From: an uncultured Verrucomicrobia subdivision 3 bacterium
Lineage (GTDB): Bacteria; Verrucomicrobiota; Verrucomicrobiia; Limisphaerales; UBA11358
DNA length: 33,148 nucleotides
Reading direction: 5' to 3'
NCBI GenBank assembly: GCA_903861445.1
Contig: CAIOUK010000095.1
Span: 1-33,148 of the forward strand
Positions within the stretch are counted from its first letter, which is position 1, and the number at the start of each line of letters is the position of its first letter. Positions 1-8,563 of this stretch are shown here, in pieces. The position numbers and the translations under genes were made by a program. The notes beneath the pieces were generated by a model. That model made no database searches. It saw nothing but the letters and a program-made list of their open reading frames with translations, and was not told the DNA's origin.

Positions 1-1
1 C

Positions 2-1360
2 GAGAACACGACCAATACCTTCAGTGTGACGACGAACGACGTGGTGCAGACGCCGGGCGGTTATCTGACCATCGTGAGCGTGAGTGCGACGAACGGCATT
101 GCCACCATTGTGAACGGGACGAACATCGTGTTTGCGCCGACACATAATTTCAATGGCACGGCGACCATTGGCTATACGATTACGGACAATATGGGCGGGA
201 CAAATAGCACGGTGGTGACGGTGACGGTTGGTAGCGTAGCCGACATCGTGGTGTCGGTAGCCGGCCCAGCCAGTGTGACGGTGGGTGATTCATTCTTCTA
301 TACCATTGGGGTAAGTAATGCCGGCCCATCAACGGCAATCAACACGCTCGTGACGAATTTAATACCGACGAATCTGGTCTTTTCCAGTGCTTCGGGTGGT
401 GGGTTGTTCACAAATAAGCTGGTGATTTGGCCGATTATTCCGACGTTGACGAACGGCCAATCCACCAATTTTATTTTGACCGTGTCATCAGTCATCGGTA
501 AGACGACCAATTTACCCACGTCCAATCCATTTAATTTTATTCAGACCAACTCAACGCCGTCGGTGGGCTTACTGACCAATCGGGCTTTCGCGTTTGCGGC
601 AACTTATGATCCGAACCTTACCAACAACAGTGCCTCAACAGTCTATACCAATGCCCAGGTCAATACGCTGATCGTGCCGGGTGTGCTTAGTGTGTTTATC
701 GCGACCAATAATTATCCGACCAACGGAGTGCTCACCAATACAATTACTCCGATCGGGCCTAACTTATTTGTTGTCGGCACCAGCGCGTTTAATCCGCAAA
801 CCGGGCTTTATGAAGAAAATGTGACGGTGACAAATATCGGTCTGGCACCGATTCACTCCGTGCGGCTTTATATCAGCGGCCTGCGCAGTGGGGTGACGCT
901 TTACAATGTGACGGGCACTAACAATGGTATGCCTTATGTGGAATATGATGCGCCTTACAGCGCGCCGCTGAATCCCTATCCGCAGGCCAATAACCATGTC
1001 AGCTTCCAATTGGAATTTTATGTGGCCGACCGCCGACCGTTCACCAACAGCCTGGTGGCTGTGGCCACACCCGTGACGACGACGGGTGGCATCAATGGCA
1101 CGCCGGTCGCGGGGAATCCCACGCAGATTACAGATGCCCGGTATCAAACCGACCGCTTCCTGATCGAATTCCCATCCGTTCCGGGTCACACTTACACGAT
1201 TCTTTATGGCAATACCGTGAATTCGATCACGAACATTGCTGTTCCGTCCATCGTGGCTTCGGCGAATGTGACGCAATGGTATGATGATGGTCCGCCCAAA
1301 ACCATTAGCACACCCACGTCGGCTGGATCTCGGTTCTATCTGGTAATTCAAAATAACTAA
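2..1360 (+). CDS. C-terminal part of a large surface/secreted protein with cadherin-like and DUF11 repeats (5' end outside window)
   Basis: Frame is open to the window edge (ENTTNTFSVTTNDVV...), so the GTG at 26 is probably not the true start. Contains a DUF11-like segment (ADIVVSVAGPASVTVGDSFFYTIGVSNAGPSTA...). Thr/Asn/Val-rich beta-sandwich composition. Confidence 0.75.
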   Translation, partial: ENTTNTFSVTTNDVVQTPGGYLTIVSVSATNGIATIVNGTNIVFAPTHNFNGTATIGYTITDNMGGTNSTVVTVTVGSVADIVVSVAGPASVTVGDSFFYTIGVSNAGPSTAINTLVTNLIPTNLVFSSASGGGLFTNKLVIWPIIPTLTNGQSTNFILTVSSVIGKTTNLPTSNPFNFIQTNSTPSVGLLTNRAFAFAATYDPNLTNNSASTVYTNAQVNTLIVPGVLSVFIATNNYPTNGVLTNTITPIGPNLFVVGTSAFNPQTGLYEENVTVTNIGLAPIHSVRLYISGLRSGVTLYNVTGTNNGMPYVEYDAPYSAPLNPYPQANNHVSFQLEFYVADRRPFTNSLVAVATPVTTTGGINGTPVAGNPTQITDARYQTDRFLIEFPSVPGHTYTILYGNTVNSITNIAVPSIVASANVTQWYDDGPPKTISTPTSAGSRFYLVIQNN

Positions 1361-1368
1361 ATTATTTC

Positions 1369-2400
1369 ATGAATAATAATTACAGAGCTTGGCGCGTGCC
1401 GGTGTGTAGCACCCTGTTGTTGGCCACGGCTGTTTCGGCCGAGCAGGATTTAAAAACTTACTTAGATTCAACCAATCGCGTGACCCTCTCGTTCCGGTTT
1501 GGGTTGAACATCTCCGGAAAATTTAAAGGCACCGGCGGCATTCTTGGTGGGGCTGGCCATTACGCCGATGGCTATGTCCTTACCGATGTCAGCGGCAATG
1601 CCGGCAACCAGACCTGGTATTGGGGGTATCAAAATGCAAGTCAGGTCAATGCCTCCGCGCCCAACTCGATCGATATGCACCGCTACTCGGCGGGCGGCTT
1701 GACCGGTGAAAATTCCGGTGACGACTCGCCGTATCTCGGCGCGGAAATTACATACAACCACGAATTCGGCATCAAGGAAGATTGGCATCATCTCCGTTAC
1801 GGTCTGGAAGTTGCCTTCAACTTCATGCCGATTGAGTTTAATAGTGGCGGGCTTTACAGTGCCGTTTCCCGCATCACGGATACCTACGGCTACACGGCTG
1901 GCACCACGCCGCCCGGTGCGCCGTATGCCGGCGGCTATCAGGGACCTAATTTTGTTCTGAATGTTCCGCCCATCAATTCGTCCACGGCGCTCGTTCCGGG
2001 CGCGTCGTTTTTGGCGCAACAGCATTTTGATGCGAATCTCTGGGGCTTTCGCCTTGGGCCTTACATTGAATATCCGCTGAGTAAAAAATGGAATTTACAT
2101 CTCTCCGGCGGTCTGGCGGTTGGCCTGCTGGACGCCGAAGCAAACTGGAAAGAAAAACTTACGGACCCATTGAATAACGTAAGCATCACTGCTTCCGGCA
2201 GTGGTAGCGATACGAGTTTGCTGTGGGGTTATTACATCGGCTTGGAAGCGGCTTACCAGATCAATAAAGACTGGGGCATTGAGGCCGGCGTGCAATTTCA
2301 AGACCTCGGCACTTATAGCCACAACTTCGGTGGCCGCGTGGCGGAGCTGGACTTGAGCCAGTCAATTTTTGTCCACGTCGGTGTCAGCTATAGCTTCTAA
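1369..2400 (+). CDS. outer membrane beta-barrel protein
   Basis: 343 aa with an N-terminal signal-like segment, Gly/aromatic-rich alternating strands and a C-terminal aromatic ending (...VHVGVSYSF) typical of OMPs. Starts 8 bp after the previous stop. Confidence 0.75.
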   Translation: MNNNYRAWRVPVCSTLLLATAVSAEQDLKTYLDSTNRVTLSFRFGLNISGKFKGTGGILGGAGHYADGYVLTDVSGNAGNQTWYWGYQNASQVNASAPNSIDMHRYSAGGLTGENSGDDSPYLGAEITYNHEFGIKEDWHHLRYGLEVAFNFMPIEFNSGGLYSAVSRITDTYGYTAGTTPPGAPYAGGYQGPNFVLNVPPINSSTALVPGASFLAQQHFDANLWGFRLGPYIEYPLSKKWNLHLSGGLAVGLLDAEANWKEKLTDPLNNVSITASGSGSDTSLLWGYYIGLEAAYQINKDWGIEAGVQFQDLGTYSHNFGGRVAELDLSQSIFVHVGVSYSF

Positions 2401-2416
2401 AGCTTCAAAAATTTGC

Positions 2417-2448
2417 GTGGTGGAATCGGTGGAAACCGATTCCACCAC
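2417..2448. terminator. perfect 14-bp inverted repeat between convergent genes, likely bidirectional terminator
   Basis: GTGGTGGAATCGGT-ggaa-ACCGATTCCACCAC. Lies between the stop of the OMP (2400) and the stop of the minus-strand CDS (2472). Only a weak T tract follows. Confidence 0.6.
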
Positions 2449-2471
2449 TTTCAATTTACCCCATCGAGGAG

Positions 2472-3266
2472 TTATTCTTTCCAGTCAAACACCGTCTCTG
2501 CGTCGAGATATTTCCACACCTTGCCTTTTTTGATGCGCGGGGTCGTGCGCCCGACATAGTTGAGTAACCGACGCTCCCCATCCTTTTCCAAAATGAAATA
2601 AAGCGGTGTCACCATCATGGCCACGAGCGGATTTGTGGGGATCATTTTTAGCCGCACAACCGGACGATGGTTCAAAGATGATTCACTTTCCTTGGTTAGT
2701 TGAAAATTATAAGTGCATTCCTGTTCGAGCGCGACAAAGCGAAACTTAACGCTGGCGCCTTTCATCAACTCTTCCCAGTGTGCGATAATGAACGGGTAGA
2801 GATTGTCGGCGATCAGCGTATCTGGCTGGAGCGGTTCGCCGTCGGTTTTTTTTCGGACGGCGGGCGAGTGGCAATAATCAATCAGGATACGCCGCGCGCC
2901 GGGATTCTTCGGATCTGCCACCGTCTGAATATCGCCAAAAATATTCGCGCGGGGCTCGGACATCGTGTAGTCCGTCAACTGGCCATCCTGATAAGCGATG
3001 TTTTCCACTGCCACCAGCGTGCCGTCCGGCTGGAGAAATTTCCGTTCCACGCGCAGGGTGTCGCCGGTTTGCGTCGCTGTGCGTTGAAAGATGAACAAAA
3101 CTTTTTTTCGCTCGGAATCTTTCTGGTAAATCGTGCCGGTGAGGAACTTGGGCTCGGCGAGATGGTTCGGGTTGACCGTGAACTCATTTGCGCGACTCGA
3201 CCATGACGTGAGCAAGCCGGCCACCAGCAAAATGAGCCGGAGACTAAATACGTTTGGAAATATCAT
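2472..3266 (-). CDS. exported hypothetical protein
   Basis: 264 aa ORF with signal-peptide-like N-terminus (MIFPNVFSLRLILLVAGLLTSWSSRA). The overlapping opposite-strand ORF lacks comparable protein character. Confidence 0.7.
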   Translation of the reverse strand: MIFPNVFSLRLILLVAGLLTSWSSRANEFTVNPNHLAEPKFLTGTIYQKDSERKKVLFIFQRTATQTGDTLRVERKFLQPDGTLVAVENIAYQDGQLTDYTMSEPRANIFGDIQTVADPKNPGARRILIDYCHSPAVRKKTDGEPLQPDTLIADNLYPFIIAHWEELMKGASVKFRFVALEQECTYNFQLTKESESSLNHRPVVRLKMIPTNPLVAMMVTPLYFILEKDGERRLLNYVGRTTPRIKKGKVWKYLDAETVFDWKE

Positions 3267-3287
3267 GTAATACCCCGGGTGCGCCCT

Positions 3288-3908
3288 TTACCGAACGGTC
3301 TGCGGTGAATCCTTGATGACGTTTTTATGCTGCAACTTTTTAACCTTGGGCGCAATGGTTAGCTGGCAGTAAGGCTCATGTCCGTGCGCGTCAAAGTAAC
3401 CCTGATGATAATCTTCGGCCTTGAAAAACTTCTTGAACGGCGTGATTTCCGTCACAATTGGCCGTAAAAAATCCTGCTGTGCTGTCAGCTTGGATTTTTC
3501 CGCGACCAGTTTTTGCTGCTCGTCATGGTAGAAAATCACGGAACGATATTGCGTGCCCTCGTCCGCGCCCTGCCGGTTGAGCGTGGTCGGGTCGTGCGCC
3601 TGCCAGAACACCTCCAGTAATTGCGCGAAAGAAATTTTTGCCGGGTCAAATTCAATCTGCGTCACCTCCGCGTGGCCGGTGTTACCGCTGCAGACTTCCG
3701 GATACGTCGGGTTTTCCGTGTGGCCGCCGGCGTAGCCGCTCGTCACGGAAATCACGCCAGGCAGCCGTTCATAGACGGCCTCCATGCACCAGAAACAGCC
3801 GCCGCCCAAGGTGGCGACCTCGATTTTATTTGTGCTCATTGTGTTGGTGGACTGCGCGACCGCCGCCAGATTCAGGGCGACGGCGGCGAACAGATAAAAA
3901 AGCTTCAT
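3288..3908 (-). CDS. msrA: peptide-methionine (S)-S-oxide reductase MsrA, exported form
   Basis: GGCFWCMEAVYERLPGVISVTSGYAGG...YHQGYFDAHGHEPYCQ is diagnostic of MsrA. Preceded by a signal-peptide-like MKLFYLFAAVALNLAAVAQS; start placed at that Met rather than at 3944. Confidence 0.93.
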   Translation of the reverse strand: MKLFYLFAAVALNLAAVAQSTNTMSTNKIEVATLGGGCFWCMEAVYERLPGVISVTSGYAGGHTENPTYPEVCSGNTGHAEVTQIEFDPAKISFAQLLEVFWQAHDPTTLNRQGADEGTQYRSVIFYHDEQQKLVAEKSKLTAQQDFLRPIVTEITPFKKFFKAEDYHQGYFDAHGHEPYCQLTIAPKVKKLQHKNVIKDSPQTVR

Positions 3909-3965
3909 GTTGGCAAAGGTTTGACCGCCTCCCGGCCAATCCATTCAATTCCTCCCAAAGTAAAT

Positions 3966-4176
3966 TCATTCCTCCGGCCGGTCCAAGTGTTCACCCGGCG
4001 GCAGGTCGGCAAACTTTTCAAAATGTTCCGGCCGGAGCGGTTCGGAAATCGCGTGCTCGCCCACCCAGCCATTTGCCAAGGTCAATCAGTTTGCAGCGGT
4101 GCGAACAGAACGGCCCGTATTTGCCCGCGAACCAATCGCCTGCCTTTTTGCACGTCGGACACTTGACGGCGGGCAT
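3966..4176 (-). pseudogene. yacG: YacG-like zinc-finger protein (DNA gyrase inhibitor family), apparently frameshifted
   Basis: ATG at 4176 gives [38 protein letters not shown] (C-x2-C-x14-C-x3-C plus KLIDLGKWL, YacG-like), then a TGA after 52 aa. Skipping one nt around 4059-4070 gives ...[32 protein letters not shown] ending at 3966. Absent from the supplied ORF track. Confidence 0.7.
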
Positions 4177-4178
4177 GA

Positions 4179-4676
4179 CTAGCGCGTCGCCTTGGCCAGC
4201 GCTTTCAAATCCGTGATGACTTTGGCCGCTTCATCGTTAGTCGCCCCGGCGTCGAGCAGAATCTTGCGGACATCGTCCAGCAACGTCGTCTCTTGGACGG
4301 TGGTGACGGTGGCTCCGTTGCACAACGAATGCAGGTTGCGGGCGAGCTTGTTCAAGTGATCGCTCATCGTCGTTTTGCCTAGCACGGCGGGCAACAAATC
4401 TTGCGTGAGGGTCTGCACGGCTTCCGCCGACGGCTTTCTGCCCTGCGCCGCTGTCGTCAGATGCGCCAGCAGCAAGGCTTTTTGTTCCGCCGAGGCCTTG
4501 GCGGTGTAGTTCAACGCCGACAAGTCCGCGCGGAGGTCGGCGATGTTTCTGAAAGTCGCCGCAAGCGTGGCTTCGTCGTTCGGAGCAGGGGTGGTCTGTG
4601 CATTGCTTTGGCTTGCACCGGTCAGCACGATGGCCGCGCCGGTCAAAATAATTTTTAGGAAGGTGATGGTTTTCAT
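4179..4676 (-). CDS. small exported hypothetical protein
   Basis: 165 aa with signal peptide ([27 protein letters not shown]) and an Ala-rich helical body. Confidence 0.65.
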   Translation of the reverse strand: MKTITFLKIILTGAAIVLTGASQSNAQTTPAPNDEATLAATFRNIADLRADLSALNYTAKASAEQKALLLAHLTTAAQGRKPSAEAVQTLTQDLLPAVLGKTTMSDHLNKLARNLHSLCNGATVTTVQETTLLDDVRKILLDAGATNDEAAKVITDLKALAKATR

Positions 4677-4681
4677 AATTT

Positions 4682-7033
4682 TTATTGGTTGGCGATCAGT
4701 GGGCGATTTTTAGCGGCCAGCGAAATATAATCAAGCAGGATGTTTTCCGTTTCGTCAAGAACGGGATCAAACGCCGGCGCGGATTTTTTGCCGTTCACTT
4801 TACTTGGGTTCGTGCCGGTGAAGGTGTGGGCTGGCTTCGGGTCGCTATTTCCGGTTTTGGTGACGATGTTGTTGGAGGTGCTGCCACTGGTGGCCGTCAC
4901 CGTGTTGGTGTCTTCGATTCCGGGGCGATATTCCGTCAAGCCCGGTTCGCCGGCGTTCTTGACGGTGATTTCATAAATTTTCAGCGCCGAAGCCGGCCGC
5001 GCGTTTCGTTCCGTCTCACGGGCCTTGTTTTGCCGGGCAATGCGCTCGCGTTCCTGGATGGCGGCGCGTTCATTCAAAGTGACGGTTTTGTCGGCCTGCA
5101 ATTTTTGAAATTGCGCGATGTCTTGCTGGACGTAGAGAAAATCCTGATTCGTCACGATTCGTTCAGTCGAGCGCGATTTGAGCGCGGCGAGAAACGGCTG
5201 AATCAAATTCAACTTATCGTAGGCGGCGGGCCGGATGGTGTCCCACGGCAACGGATTGTCGAGCGCGGTCTCGCCAATCTGGGTGGAATAATTCAACACG
5301 TCCGGCAAAACCATGTCCGGCTCGACGCCTTTGAGTTGGGTGGACGCGCCACTGACGCGGTAGAATTTGCGGATGGTGATTTTGATGGTGCCGGGATCAT
5401 TCGTGCTGCCGAGCATGAACGGCTTGAGCGGATTCAAATTTTGCACCGTCCCTTTGCCGAAGGTCGAGGTGTCGCCGATAATGACCGCCCGGCCATAATC
5501 CTGCAAGGCCGCCGCCGCGATTTCCGAGGCGGACGCGCTGAAGCGGTTGATCATCACCGCGAGCGGGCCGTCGTAAATCTGCATCCCTTCCGGCGCGGAA
5601 TCCACCGCCACCCGACCGTCCGGGTCGCGCGCGAGCACCACTGGACCACCCTTGATGAACAGGCCGGTGAACTTGATGGCTTCCTCCAGCGACCCGCCGC
5701 CGTTGGATCGCAAATCAATGATGATGGCGGAAACTTTTTCCTGGGTCAGCCGCCGCACCAGCTTGGCCACATCGAGTGAACAATATTTCGGCGAGGCGTG
5801 GCTGCTGTTGCCCGTCAGACTGTCCATGGTCGCGTAAAACGAAGGCAATTCCAGCAGGCCAAGACGTTTGCCGTCCGGCAGTTCAATCAACTTGGCCTTG
5901 GCCTCGGAGTCTTCGAGTTTGATTTCATCACGGATGAGCGTGACCACCTCGCGTTTGGTGCGGTCGGTGGCCGGGCTGATAGTCAGCCGAACCTCCGTGC
6001 CTTTCTTGCCGCGGATTTGTTGGACGACTTTTTCCAAGTCCATGTCCACCACGTCCACCACCGGTTGACTGCCCTGCGCGACGCCGACGATGCGGTCGCC
6101 TTCGTGCAGCAATTTGCTTTTCGTTGCCGGGCCGCCGGGCACCAGCGACATGATGGTGCAATAGCCATCGTCCTCGTGCAGTTGCGCGCCGATGCCGAAA
6201 AGCGCGAGGTTCATTTGCATGGCGAAATCCTGTGCGCCCGGCGCGCTGTAATATTCCGAGTGCGGATCGTAGGCGATCGCGAGGCAGTGGAGGTAGGCTT
6301 GCAATACGTTTTCGCTGTCCCAGTTCGTCATCATCCGCAACGTCCAACGGTAATGTCGCGCGAGCGTGGCCGTGATGTTCGTGGTGGCGTCTGCCGGCAA
6401 TTTCACGGTGAAGTTGCCGTTAGTCTCGGCGATTTCGCGCGTGAGTTTTTCCTGGAGAAATTCATAGCGCAGCCGTTGTCGCCAAAGCTGGTGTAGTTCA
6501 TCCATATTTTTTGAAAACGGCTCGTGGCGACGATCCACGAGAATCTTATCATCCGCGTTGAACTTAAATTTCTCGTGAGCCAGCATGCCGTCCACATAGC
6601 TCACATGCTGCTGGTAACGTTCGGCGTAGCGCTGGTAAATGGCAAACGCCGGCGTCAAGTCCGCCACGCCGCGCCCGCCGGTTGTCAGCTGGTCGAGATG
6701 CGTGCGGTAACGGTCGAACTCCGCCAGATCGGCGGCGAGAAAATTTTCGTGGCGCGGATCCAGTGAATTAATGTAGCCGTCAAAAAAACGCTCCGACAAC
6801 TCCGCGTCCAGCGGGCGTTGCAGATAATGATATTCCTCCAGCAACCGCGCGGCGATGTAGGCGATGCGCGGCGCGTCCGCGCTGGGTTTCACGATTGGGG
6901 CGTTGGCGGAAGCATCTGCCGCCGGTTTAGCCGTCGCGCTCTGCAACCACAGGCTGGTGACGACGAGAACCGTCGCCAATGGGAGGAGTAAAATTTTTGT
7001 TAAACGCATGATGCTTGGCACAATTTGACTCAT
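4682..7033 (-). CDS. S41 family carboxy-terminal processing protease (Prc/Tsp-like) with PDZ domain
   Basis: 783 aa with signal peptide, PDZ region (IGAQLHEDDGYCTIMSLVPGGPATKSKLLHEGDRIVGV) and S41 motifs (IIIDLRSNGGGSLEEA, NRFSASASEIAAAALQDYGRAVIIGDTSTFGKGTVQ). Start could be 7033 or 7009. Confidence 0.93.
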   Translation of the reverse strand: MSQIVPSIMRLTKILLLPLATVLVVTSLWLQSATAKPAADASANAPIVKPSADAPRIAYIAARLLEEYHYLQRPLDAELSERFFDGYINSLDPRHENFLAADLAEFDRYRTHLDQLTTGGRGVADLTPAFAIYQRYAERYQQHVSYVDGMLAHEKFKFNADDKILVDRRHEPFSKNMDELHQLWRQRLRYEFLQEKLTREIAETNGNFTVKLPADATTNITATLARHYRWTLRMMTNWDSENVLQAYLHCLAIAYDPHSEYYSAPGAQDFAMQMNLALFGIGAQLHEDDGYCTIMSLVPGGPATKSKLLHEGDRIVGVAQGSQPVVDVVDMDLEKVVQQIRGKKGTEVRLTISPATDRTKREVVTLIRDEIKLEDSEAKAKLIELPDGKRLGLLELPSFYATMDSLTGNSSHASPKYCSLDVAKLVRRLTQEKVSAIIIDLRSNGGGSLEEAIKFTGLFIKGGPVVLARDPDGRVAVDSAPEGMQIYDGPLAVMINRFSASASEIAAAALQDYGRAVIIGDTSTFGKGTVQNLNPLKPFMLGSTNDPGTIKITIRKFYRVSGASTQLKGVEPDMVLPDVLNYSTQIGETALDNPLPWDTIRPAAYDKLNLIQPFLAALKSRSTERIVTNQDFLYVQQDIAQFQKLQADKTVTLNERAAIQERERIARQNKARETERNARPASALKIYEITVKNAGEPGLTEYRPGIEDTNTVTATSGSTSNNIVTKTGNSDPKPAHTFTGTNPSKVNGKKSAPAFDPVLDETENILLDYISLAAKNRPLIANQ

Positions 7034-7251
7034 CCTAACCTAAATCGTTCACAGAAGAAAATAAATTGCGCCAAAAAACCGTCGGAATAAATTTATTGCC
7101 CGGCAGCGCCGAATTTTTGTCGGGCTGGCAGAGAAATATATTCGAATATTCGACTGGGAGTGGCCTTGACCCGATAGGGTGGACAGCTTTAGCCCAAACC
7201 AACACCGGGCAGCGGACGTTGGCAGGAGCGATTGCTTGAGTCGATTCAACA

Positions 7252-7284
7252 CCGGAATCAAACGGGTTCCGGCTTTTTTATTTT
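7252..7284 (+). terminator. intrinsic terminator on + strand with no assigned upstream gene
   Basis: CCGGAA-TCAAACGGG-TTCCGG followed by CTTTTTTATTTTT. Confidence 0.5.
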
Positions 7285-7372
7285 TACAATCTTTGGTGTG
7301 GTGGTTCGTGTGAAACTTGTCCGAGTTCGTCATTGAATCACGCCAACAAGTCGTTACACTGCGCGCATGGTT

Positions 7373-7450
7373 CGGGGCGTAGCGTAGCCCGGCTAGCGCG
7401 CTTGCTTGGGGTGCAAGAGGTCGGGAGTTCAAATCTCCCCGCCCCGACCA
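7373..7450 (+). tRNA. tRNA-Pro(GGG), CCA encoded
   Basis: Acceptor CGGGGCG/CGCCCCG, anticodon arm CTTGC-TTGGGGT-GCAAG (anticodon GGG), T arm GGGAG-TTCAAAT-CTCCC, 3' ACCA. Confidence 0.95.
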
Positions 7451-7547
7451 TTTTTAATTTCACCAAAAGTTTCACGGAAATCCGTCCATTGCGCCGCCAC
7501 GCCGGTTTTGCCACAATCCGCCTTCAACCATTCACCAAAGAAAAATT

Positions 7548-7820
7548 ATGGCGCAAGCAATCATGGAACCGGAGAAGGTGCGGCGGTTCGCCGAGGAACT
7601 GCAACGCTTCAACAGCGATCTGGAAAACCGGCTCACGATGCTGCACGCGCGGTTCGCTGCGCTCGGCGACACCTGGTCGGACCAGGAGCACGAGAAATTT
7701 GCCGAGGAGTTCAAGCAGACGATGAAGGCGCTGAAAAAATTCGTCGAGATGTCCAAAGCGCACACGCCGTATCTGCTTCGCAAGGCACAGCGCATCGAGG
7801 AATATCTCAACCAACGCTGA
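7548..7820 (+). CDS. WXG100-like small helical protein (ESAT-6-like fold predicted)
   Basis: 90 aa, helix-turn-helix composition with W-S-D-Q-E-H-E-K-F at the expected turn, the same W-x-[G/D]-x5-[F/Y] spacing as WXG100 proteins. First gene of an operon containing an FtsK/SpoIIIE-type ATPase. Confidence 0.7.
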   Translation: MAQAIMEPEKVRRFAEELQRFNSDLENRLTMLHARFAALGDTWSDQEHEKFAEEFKQTMKALKKFVEMSKAHTPYLLRKAQRIEEYLNQR

Positions 7821-7823
7821 CGC

Positions 7824-8354
7824 ATGGCCGAAAAAGCCCAGATCACTTCCGTCGAGGCCATCGCGGCATTCCGGGCCAAGCTGGTCGTTTATCTGGCGCA
7901 GACGCGTTCTGTGATGGACGAGGTCAGCAACGAGATGTCCCGCGCCCGGCAGTGGTTGCAGGGCGAACAGCGCATGTTTTGGGAACGGGAAATGCGGGTG
8001 CGCGCCCGCCGGCTGGAAGAAGCGAATCAGGAATTGTTCAGCGCCCGGCTTTCCAAAATCGGGGAATCCACCGCGCTGCCTTTGATGGCGGTGCAACGCG
8101 CCCAGCGTGCCGTGCAGGAGGCCGAGGCCAAAATGCGGATATTGAAACGCTGGGACAACGAACTGGAAAATCAGGCTTCGCCGTTGCTGAAGCAGACCGA
8201 GCAGTTGCAGGGATTTCTCGCCGCCGAAATGGTTCATGCCGTCGCCTACTTGGATCAAGTGCTGAAGGCGTTGGACGCTTACCGCAATGTGTCAGCAACG
8301 CGCGGCGACGGCCAAACTCCTGCGGAACCGTCCAAACCGGAGGTCGCGCCATGA
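7824..8354 (+). CDS. coiled-coil hypothetical protein of WXG100/FtsK-type locus
   Basis: 176 aa, almost entirely helical heptad-like sequence with a Pro-rich C-terminal tail. 3 bp after the previous stop; ATGA overlap with the next gene. Confidence 0.75.
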   Translation: MAEKAQITSVEAIAAFRAKLVVYLAQTRSVMDEVSNEMSRARQWLQGEQRMFWEREMRVRARRLEEANQELFSARLSKIGESTALPLMAVQRAQRAVQEAEAKMRILKRWDNELENQASPLLKQTEQLQGFLAAEMVHAVAYLDQVLKALDAYRNVSATRGDGQTPAEPSKPEVAP

Positions 8355-8563
8355 GCATGAGTGGCAACAAAGGCCGGCTGACCGGGCTGACGCGCGAGAT
8401 TTCGCTCGAGTGGGAGGAGACAAAAAATCACTGGCGCGATGCCCGGAGCGCCGAGTTCGACCGCAAATATATGGATGAACTTTCCGATCATGTCAGCCGC
8501 GCGACGCTCGTGCTGGAACAGCTGGAGGAACTTTTGAAAAAAGTCAGGAGCGAATGTGAATAG
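8351..8563 (+). CDS. second small WXG100-like helical protein
   Basis: 70 aa: MSMSGNKGRLTGLTREISLEWEETKNHWRDARSAEFDRKYMDELSDHVSRATLVLEQLEELLKKVRSECE. Contains WRDARSAEF (W-x-D-x5-F). Hidden in the ORF track as the C-terminus of a spurious 385-aa ORF. ATGA overlap upstream, 8-bp overlap downstream. Confidence 0.68.
   Translation: MSMSGNKGRLTGLTREISLEWEETKNHWRDARSAEFDRKYMDELSDHVSRATLVLEQLEELLKKVRSECE

Noticed and set aside
3621-4216. 181-aa and 192-aa + strand ORFs around 3621-4216
   Set aside because: Arg/Pro-rich translations opposite msrA and the YacG-like gene; no protein-like features.
4685-5779. 364-aa + strand ORF antisense to the S41 protease
   Set aside because: Shadow ORF in GC-rich coding DNA; no domain-like motifs, while the opposite strand has a complete protease.
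7049-7432. 127-aa minus-strand ORF
   Set aside because: Overlaps tRNA-Pro and the putative terminator; composition not protein-like.
7406-8563. 385-aa + strand ORF overlapping the WXG100-like genes
   Set aside because: Starts inside tRNA-Pro and is out of frame with two convincing genes; low-complexity Arg/Gly composition. Only its last 70 codons (8351-8563) are a real gene.
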